64,000 nt of DNA. Source: Actinospineispora spinosispora DSM 44797 (lineage in GTDB: Bacteria > Actinomycetota > Actinomycetes > Mycobacteriales > Pseudonocardiaceae). The DNA lies in contig NZ_KE386835.1 in NCBI RefSeq assembly GCF_000429025.1, positions 124,001 through 188,000 on the forward strand. Direction: 5' to 3'. Positions within the stretch are counted from its first letter, which is position 1; every line of letters starts with the position of its first letter. The position numbers and the translations under genes were made by a program. Below the pieces are notes generated by a model. It had not been told where the DNA came from. It worked only from the letters and a program-made list of their open reading frames with translations, and did no database searches. Positions 58,905 through 64,000 of the stretch are shown piece after piece.

Positions 58905-59780
58905 GTGGACAACCGGAAAGACACCCACGACTTCCTCGTCTCACGGCGGGCGAAGATCACCCCCGCCCAGGCCGGACTACCCGGCTACGGCGGCGGGGGC
59001 CGCCGTGTTCCGGGGCTACGACGTGAAGAGGTGGCAATGCTGGCCGGGGTCAGCGTCGACTACTACGTCCGCCTCGAACGAGGCAACCTTTCGGGGGTCT
59101 CGGAGTCGGTGCTTGACGCGTTGGCTCGTGCCCTGCGCCTCGACGACGCCGAACGCGCGCACCTGTTCGATCTTGCCCACGCGGCGAACCACTCACCCGG
59201 CGCCCGTCGACGGTCCTCACCACAGCGGCTTCGCCCAAGCGTGCAGCGCGTGCTCGACGCGATCACCGGCGCCCCGGCCTGGGTACGCAACGGGCGGATG
59301 GACCACCTCGGCGCCAACTGTCTCGGCCAAGCTCTCTTCGCGCCGATCACCACCAGCTCAGCACAGCCCACGAATGGCGCCCGCTACATTTTCCTCGACC
59401 CGAACGCCCCCGACTTTTACCTCGACTGGGATCGCGCCGCCAACGACATAGTCGCCATCCTGCGCACCGAGGCTGGCCGCAACCCCCACGACCGCAAACT
59501 CAGCGACCTCATCGGTGAACTGTCCACCCGCAGCGAGACCTTCCGCACCCACTGGGCCGACCACAACGTCCGCTTGCACCGCACCGGCACCAAACGGCTA
59601 CACCACCCCGCCGTCGGGCAGCTCGACTTCACCTTCGAAGCCATGGAGCTACCCGCCGACCCCGGCTTGACTCTGATCGTCTACACCGCCGAAGCCGATT
59701 CGCCCACCCAGGACGCGCTCAACCTGCTCGCCAGCTGGACCGCCACCCCCGGCCAGCCCGACACGCACCACGCCGACTGA
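58905..59780 (+). CDS. XRE/MmyB family transcriptional regulator
   Basis: 291 residues: N-terminal helix-turn-helix (VPGLRREEVAMLAGVSVDYY, VRLERGNLSGVSESVLDALA) and a C-terminal MmyB-like ligand domain (APAWVRNGRMDHLGANCLGQ, LFAPI, RTEAGRNPHDRKLSDLIGEL). MmyB domains bind fatty-acid-like ligands. Such genes commonly sit divergent from short-chain or alcohol dehydrogenases, as here. GTG 58905 is preceded by a TTACAG box that suits a leaderless message. The next gene begins two bases after its stop. Confidence 0.92.
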   Translation: MDNRKDTHDFLVSRRAKITPAQAGLPGYGGGGRRVPGLRREEVAMLAGVSVDYYVRLERGNLSGVSESVLDALARALRLDDAERAHLFDLAHAANHSPGARRRSSPQRLRPSVQRVLDAITGAPAWVRNGRMDHLGANCLGQALFAPITTSSAQPTNGARYIFLDPNAPDFYLDWDRAANDIVAILRTEAGRNPHDRKLSDLIGELSTRSETFRTHWADHNVRLHRTGTKRLHHPAVGQLDFTFEAMELPADPGLTLIVYTAEADSPTQDALNLLASWTATPGQPDTHHAD

Positions 59781-59782
59781 AT

Positions 59783-60016
59783 GTGACCACCCACGAGCCA
59801 GTGGCACGACGGACGGTGTTCTCCTACGACGCCCTCAACGTGTACGGGGACACGGCGGTCGTACGCACCCACCACCACAAGGGCGCCACGGCAGTGGAAA
59901 ACGGCAAGCCAGTCACCGACCTCAACCGTGAGGTCTTCGTACTCCACAAGATCGACAATCAGTGGAGGATCGTGCCCTACACCTTCAACACCGATCCCGT
60001 GCAAGGCGAGGGCTGA
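59783..60016 (+). pseudogene. NTF2/SnoaL-like C-terminal fragment
   Basis: 77 residues that match only the second half of a SnoaL-like or DUF4440-type fold: YDALNVYGDTAVVRTHHHKG, REVFVLHKIDNQWRIVPYTF. The usual first 50 residues with the cone-fold helices are missing. It begins two bases after the XRE stop. It is most simply a truncated remnant, but a short functional domain cannot be ruled out. Confidence 0.6.
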
Positions 60017-60125
60017 CCGAAGCCCCGCCCCGGTCGACGACCAGTTAATTGCGTACGCCTCCTCCACTGATGTGGATTGGTAAGGCACACAGTCTGATGA
60101 ATTACTCACTGTAAGGAGCTTTGAT

Positions 60126-61448
60126 ATGAGCAGCACAGTTGTATCCACAGCCGCGGAACTTGCGGAAGCCGTCAATGTCGGAGCCGAGGTGATCGAAGTG
60201 AACGGCACCATTACCGGCTCACCGATGATCACGTTACAACCCGGTGTCACGCTGCGCGGTGGAACACTGGAGTTCGGCGCGAAAGGAGTGCGTCTGACCA
60301 AGGACAACGTCCTCGAAGATGTCACCCTGACAACCGCTGACACCGAGGTCGCCATTCTCAACGACACCACTGTCACCGATTTCGGCAGGTTAACCCTGCG
60401 CGAAGTGACCACTCGCGGTCAGGTTCTGCTACTGGCCGAGGAGCAGGTCCGCGCGGGTCACGTTCAGGTGGAAGGCCTGCGGGTGCTCTCAGCCGATGTG
60501 CGGGGGCGATCGAGGCGTCCGCACGGGTTCGGTGTCGAGGCGCTGCAGGGTGGCTTCACACTGTGGAACCGCCAGCCTGACCCGGCCGTGACCATCACCG
60601 CCGAACTGCTCGATATCTCGATCGGCACGAAGGACGAACCGGTACGCGGCAGCGGCGTCTTCGTCGGAGGTCACGGAGACTGGCAGGGCCACGGTAACGG
60701 CGGCGTCCTGGCCGTGTCGCACCTGCGCACAGGCGAGGTACACACCAACGGAGGCATCCCGGCCGGGACCCCCGATCTGATCTCCGGTGGCGTCTTCGTC
60801 ATCTCCGGGGCCCGCGTGCGGCAGGTAAGCACCACAGGCCCGGTAAGCACCTACGGGCAGAACGACATGGTGCTGGACAACTGGGGCACAGTAACCACCT
60901 GGACCACGACCGCGCCAGTGACCTCACACGGTCCGAGCGGTATCGGATTCGTCAATTTCGGCGATATCGACCTACTCGATGTCCGCGCTCCCATCCGGAC
61001 CCACGGCAACGGCGCACGCGGATTCAATCTCTACGACGGCTCACTGCGCGAGGCACGTTTCGTCGGAATCGAGACCCACGGCGACGGATCGGTCGGTATC
61101 CAGATCAGCAAACCAATGGGCACGCTACTGGTCGACGGCGACGTGATCACCCGCGGTGGCGAAGGTCTGAGCTTGGTCAAGGGAATCCAAATGCCACTCA
61201 AAGCCATCGCACTGAGCATCAAACCCGGTGGCCAGGTCGATCGAATCGACGTCACAGGCACCCTCGCCACCAGCGGCGATGCCGTCATTACCGCGGAGAT
61301 CGACGGACAGGTGGGAGACCTTGCCGTGGCGGGAGGGATTCACGCAACCGGTCACGGTTCCGACGCGGTGCACACCTCCCTCACCGACCCAGACCTGAGT
61401 GACCTGCAGATCACCGCCGAGGATGGCCACCAGGTACGCCGTAGCTGA
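60126..61448 (+). CDS. Predicted right-handed beta-helix protein, unknown function
   Basis: 440 residues with no signal peptide or membrane helix. The whole chain is built of short beta-rungs of about 20-30 residues: ITLQPGVTLRGGTLEFGAKG, VTLTTADTEVAILNDTTV, ISGARVRQVSTTGPVSTYGQ, FVNFGDIDLLDVRAPIRTHG, FVGIETHGDGSVGIQISKP, GGIHATGHGSDAVHTSL. Gly, Val, Thr and His repeat in register. I do not recognise a named family. A strong ribosome site (AAGGAG, seven bases before ATG 60126) and a normal codon pattern say it is expressed. A perfect terminator hairpin follows. The gene stands alone between decayed genes. Confidence 0.85.
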   Translation: MSSTVVSTAAELAEAVNVGAEVIEVNGTITGSPMITLQPGVTLRGGTLEFGAKGVRLTKDNVLEDVTLTTADTEVAILNDTTVTDFGRLTLREVTTRGQVLLLAEEQVRAGHVQVEGLRVLSADVRGRSRRPHGFGVEALQGGFTLWNRQPDPAVTITAELLDISIGTKDEPVRGSGVFVGGHGDWQGHGNGGVLAVSHLRTGEVHTNGGIPAGTPDLISGGVFVISGARVRQVSTTGPVSTYGQNDMVLDNWGTVTTWTTTAPVTSHGPSGIGFVNFGDIDLLDVRAPIRTHGNGARGFNLYDGSLREARFVGIETHGDGSVGIQISKPMGTLLVDGDVITRGGEGLSLVKGIQMPLKAIALSIKPGGQVDRIDVTGTLATSGDAVITAEIDGQVGDLAVAGGIHATGHGSDAVHTSLTDPDLSDLQITAEDGHQVRRS

Positions 61449-61457
61449 CAAGCAGCA

Positions 61458-61485
61458 GGCGCCGGCGGCCCCCGCCGCCGGCGCC
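61458..61485. terminator. Hairpin after the beta-helix gene
   Basis: GGCGCCGGCGGC pairs perfectly with GCCGCCGGCGCC around CCCC, ten bases after the stop. Confidence 0.8.
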
Positions 61486-61760
61486 CCCATTCCCGGCCAG
61501 AGAGGAGAAGCTGCCCTCACGCCGATTGGTCAGTCGGGATCGCCGGGATGGAGTATTGGCTGTTCAAGGCGGAGGCCTCTCGACTCGCGCAAGTGCCCGC
61601 ACCGCTACAAGAGGTGACCTAGGAGGGTGTCTCGTCAGACAGTCCCAGTTCACGCTGTCCCTCAGGACCATCGGCCGTTCACGGGCATCTACTTTCCCGC
61701 CGTCGCCGACTGTTTCTCACCTCCGCGATGAGGTTTGACCTCTGGTGCAGTCTGATCTCC
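61486..61760. other. Intergenic stretch with a possible short remnant
   Basis: No gene supported. A 24-codon frame at 61548-61622 (MEYWLFKAEASRLAQVPAPL) looks protein-like but matches nothing I can name and has no ribosome site; it may be a remnant of the former gene content of this accessory region. Confidence 0.35.
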
Positions 61761-62327
61761 ATGGGCAAACTCATCTATGGCTTCACCGTGTCGGTGGACG
61801 GGTACATCGCCGACGCACACGGCAGCATCGACTGGTCCGAGCCGAGCGACGAACTGCACCAGTACTGGAACGACTTCGAGCGGGAGACGGCCCTGTCGTT
61901 CTACGGGCGGCGGCTCTACGAGCTGATGTCCGCCTACTGGCCGACCGCGGACCAGGCCCCGGACGCCACCGCTTTGACCCTCGACTTCGCCCGCATCTGG
62001 TGCGACATGCCCAAGGTCGTGTTCTCCCGCACCCTGGAATCGGTCGCGTGGAACTCTCGTCTGGAACGCGGCGACCCCGTCGAGGTGGTGACGAAGCTCA
62101 AAGCCGAAACGGACGGCAGGTTAGAGGTTGCGGGCGCGACGCTGGCCGCGCCGATCGTGCGGGCCGGTCTGGTGGACGAGTACCGGATCGTGGTCGCGCC
62201 GACCGCTGTGGGCGGTGGCACCCCGTTCTTTCCCTTACTGCCGTCATGGATTTCGCTGCGGCTGGTGGAGAACCGCACCTTCCCGGGTGGCACGGTCCTG
62301 CTGCGTTACGAGGCGAAACACGACTGA
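61761..62327 (+). CDS. DHFR/RibD C-terminal-domain reductase
   Basis: 188 residues of the dihydrofolate-reductase-like RibD_C family. Seen: GKLIYGFTVSVDGYIADAHG, SFYGRRLYELMSAYW, KVVFSRTLESVAW, VAGATLAAPIVRAGLVDEYR with the NADPH site. These proteins are widespread in actinobacteria, often next to regulators; the substrate is not known and it is not the housekeeping FolA. ATG 61761 opens the domain directly. Confidence 0.88.
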   Translation: MGKLIYGFTVSVDGYIADAHGSIDWSEPSDELHQYWNDFERETALSFYGRRLYELMSAYWPTADQAPDATALTLDFARIWCDMPKVVFSRTLESVAWNSRLERGDPVEVVTKLKAETDGRLEVAGATLAAPIVRAGLVDEYRIVVAPTAVGGGTPFFPLLPSWISLRLVENRTFPGGTVLLRYEAKHD

Positions 62328-62378
62328 TCGGGCATGGACGGGCGGAAATCGGTGGCGCCGCGCTTCTACCCTCGGTTT

Positions 62379-62726
62379 GTGCCCCTCAGCATCCATAACG
62401 TGGTCATCAACTGTGCAGACCCCCGACGGCTGGTCGAGTTCTGGACGCGGGCTCTGGAGATGCACGTACTGGAGGACTACGGCTCGTACATACAGCTCGG
62501 ACGTCCGGGGTCGCCGGTGACCCTCGGCCTGCAGCGCGTTCCCGAGCGGCGGGCGGGCACGAACCGCGTCCACGTCGACCTGAACGGAGAGCCCCGGGTG
62601 GCCGCGGCGCAACGCCTGGTCGAGCTGGGGGCCACGGTCCTGGGTGAGCAGGGTGCCCCGGGACTCGACCACGTGTGGACCGTGCTCACCGATCCGGAGG
62701 GCAACGAGTTCTGTATCACGGGCTGA
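62379..62726 (+). CDS. VOC superfamily (glyoxalase-like) protein
   Basis: 115 residues; two halves of a VOC fold: IHNVVINCADPRRLVEFWTR with the first metal-site His, then NRVHVDLNGEPRVAAAQRLV and VWTVLTDPEGNEFCIT with the terminal Glu. Substrate unknown; this short actinobacterial group is often annotated as glyoxalase or dioxygenase. GTG 62379 is preferred because TACCCT lies six bases before it (leaderless pattern); a longer frame begins at 62334. Confidence 0.82.
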   Translation: MPLSIHNVVINCADPRRLVEFWTRALEMHVLEDYGSYIQLGRPGSPVTLGLQRVPERRAGTNRVHVDLNGEPRVAAAQRLVELGATVLGEQGAPGLDHVWTVLTDPEGNEFCITG

Positions 62727-62848
62727 CCTCGGTGGACAACCACGGGTTGTGGCGCGCGGACCCTGCCGTTGTTTGACCGGCCCGTCCGCTGGTTGGTTGC
62801 ATCAGCCTCGACCGGCACCGCGAGAGAAACGACGAGGAAACAGCACCC

Positions 62849-63394
62849 GTGACCGACCACACCTCGACCGGGATACCCGTGTCACAGCTGCATGGTTTCC
62901 GCGACAGGGTCGAGCGGGCGATCCGGTTGACGGAGCAGCTCAACGCACGGCCCTACGACGACCAGGACGCGATCCGGGCGACGTGGGCCGAGCTGACCGG
63001 GCAACCCATCGACGAGACCTTCAGGCTGATCCCCCCGGTGTACTCGGACCATGGCATCAACATTCGACTCGGCCGCAACGTCTTCATCAACCAGGGCTGC
63101 CGGCTCAACGACATCGGCGGCATCGAGATCGACGACGACGTGATGATCGGCCCGTCGGTCAGCCTGATCACCTCAGGTCACCCCGTCGATCCGTCGCGGC
63201 GTCGCTCGGGGATCACCGCCGCGCCGATCCGAATCGGGCGAAACGCTTGGATCGGTGCGTCGGCCATGATCCTGCAAGGGGTGACCGTCGGCGCGGACTC
63301 CGTCATCGGAGCCGGGTCGGTCGTCACCCACGACGTACCTCCGGCGACAGTGGCCGTCGGCGCGCCCGCCCGGATGGTCCGGAGAATCGACTGA
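62849..63394 (+). CDS. Hexapeptide-repeat O-acetyltransferase (Maa/NodL-like)
   Basis: 181 residues with a left-handed beta-helix. Seen: N-terminal helix with RAIRLTEQLNARPYDDQDAI, INIRLGRNVFINQGCRLNDI, catalytic His in LITSGHPVDP, and IGRNAWIGASAMILQGVTVG. It moves acetyl from acetyl-CoA to a sugar or similar hydroxyl group; the acceptor is unknown. GTG 62849 follows GACGAGGAAA at fitting distance. Confidence 0.9.
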   Translation: MTDHTSTGIPVSQLHGFRDRVERAIRLTEQLNARPYDDQDAIRATWAELTGQPIDETFRLIPPVYSDHGINIRLGRNVFINQGCRLNDIGGIEIDDDVMIGPSVSLITSGHPVDPSRRRSGITAAPIRIGRNAWIGASAMILQGVTVGADSVIGAGSVVTHDVPPATVAVGAPARMVRRID

Positions 63395-63442
63395 GCAGTC
63401 ACACCGCCGGCCCTGGTTCCGTCGGCCACGTGACGAAACCTC

Positions 63443-64000
63443 CTAGTCGAGCGTGCGGATCCAGAGAGCGAACCGCTCACAGCCGTCCAGACGATCTCGG
63501 ATGGCGTCGGCCGCGGCATCGGGATCGCCAGACCGGAAGGTCTCGATGAGGTTGTAGTTCGCTTCCGCACCTTCGTTCAGCTCGGACGGATGGATTCCCA
63601 GGCGGTGGTAGTGAGCTCCGAAGTGTGCGGTCACCCGTTGCATCAGCGGCAGCACGGTGGCGGCTTCCAGGTGCGCGGCGCCAGGTATCACCAGCCCTCC
63701 ATAGAGAGAGTCGAACAGGTCATTGGTCTCGGACGGTCCCAGCCGGTTGCCGGCGATCAGGTCCGCGATGCGTTCCAGCCGCCCTATCGCGTCGGTCCCG
63801 AGTCTGACGACCGATCGTCGGGCGAGAGCTGGTTCCATACGCCGCAAGAGCCCGAACAGCGCTCGAATATCGTCCGGCTCCAGCGGCCCAGCGATCGACG
63901 AGAACGCGGCGGCGTGGGTTCGCCGGCCACCGGATATGTCGGTCCGAGAGCCGTGCCGGAGTTCAGCGCCCACCGAGCGGATGGTGCCGCGCTCGGGGGC
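63443..64000 (-). CDS. GntR/FadR-type regulator, FCD domain (5' end beyond window)
   Basis: The frame is open from 64000 to 63443 (186 codons). The sequence is an all-helical FCD ligand domain: EPDDIRALFGLLRRMEPALA, LFDSLYGGLVIPGAAHLEAA, HYHRLGIHPSELNEGAEANY with the conserved His metal ligands, ending CERFALWIRTLD. The N-terminal winged helix should lie past the right edge. It is convergent with the acetyltransferase gene; its target is unknown. Confidence 0.75.
   Translation of the reverse strand, partial: APERGTIRSVGAELRHGSRTDISGGRRTHAAAFSSIAGPLEPDDIRALFGLLRRMEPALARRSVVRLGTDAIGRLERIADLIAGNRLGPSETNDLFDSLYGGLVIPGAAHLEAATVLPLMQRVTAHFGAHYHRLGIHPSELNEGAEANYNLIETFRSGDPDAAADAIRDRLDGCERFALWIRTLD

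Overview
The window is very GC-rich, has dense genes with many GTG starts and four-base ATGA/GTGA overlaps, and carries actinobacterial marker genes: nucS, an Asp-type murA, rho with a long Arg/Asn-rich insertion, crotonyl-CoA carboxylase/reductase, and a FilP/Scy-like coiled-coil protein. The best guess is an actinomycete of the Pseudonocardiaceae (Amycolatopsis-like). This rests on gene content and order, not on a database search. Most of the window is a conserved chromosomal core block. From memory of Streptomyces and mycobacterial maps, the order lysA-hom-thrC-thrB-rho-rpmE-prfA-prmC-tsaC-glyA-wecA-atp operon is ancestral in actinobacteria.

Left part (1-11.9 kb): acyl-CoA metabolism. It holds meaB (runs off the left edge), a thiolase, methylmalonyl-CoA epimerase, crotonyl-CoA carboxylase/reductase, a fused double 3-hydroxyacyl-CoA dehydrogenase, an aldehyde dehydrogenase and an acyl-CoA dehydrogenase. 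These are interleaved with a polar coiled-coil protein, the mismatch endonuclease NucS and a NUDIX hydrolase. With the B12-dependent mutase at 22.9-24.9 kb and the cobalamin adenosyltransferase at 30 kb, this gives most steps of an ethylmalonyl-CoA type route plus the B12 supply and chaperone functions.

Middle-left (12-30.7 kb): a TetR-P450 pair, a crotonase-fold protein lacking both catalytic Glu, a xylose-type sugar ABC operon between a ROK repressor and a ROK kinase, MarR/quinone oxidoreductase with tandem operator-like repeats, murA, TetR/SDR, an MFS pump and the adenosyltransferase. Several unusual intergenic repeats lie here.

Middle-right (30.7-54.4 kb): all on the minus strand except one DJ-1/PfpI gene. 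It contains DUF2550, the complete F1Fo ATP synthase operon (atpZ-I-B-E-F-H-A-G-D-C), wecA, glyA, tsaC, prmC, prfA, rpmE, rho, thrB, thrC, hom, lysA and an ArgS-derived protein without a catalytic core.

Right part (54.5-64 kb): DUF3105 and DUF305 membrane-anchored proteins and a tRNA-Arg(CCG), then an accessory region. This region has a DUF2637 gene (typical of actinomycete integrative elements), an alcohol dehydrogenase with two decayed upstream genes (cupin and DUF2255), an MmyB-type XRE regulator, an NTF2-like fragment, an unidentified 440-residue beta-helix protein, a DHFR-like reductase, a VOC protein, a hexapeptide acetyltransferase and a GntR/FCD regulator running off the right edge.

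The most distinctive non-coding signals are palindromes sharing GTGAGTG/CACTCAC feet (four copies), a 22-bp-period GCGAGTCGGG repeat at two loci, a 55-bp palindrome followed by five 14-bp tandem repeats at the end of prmC, and three 38-bp units at 22.7-22.9 kb.
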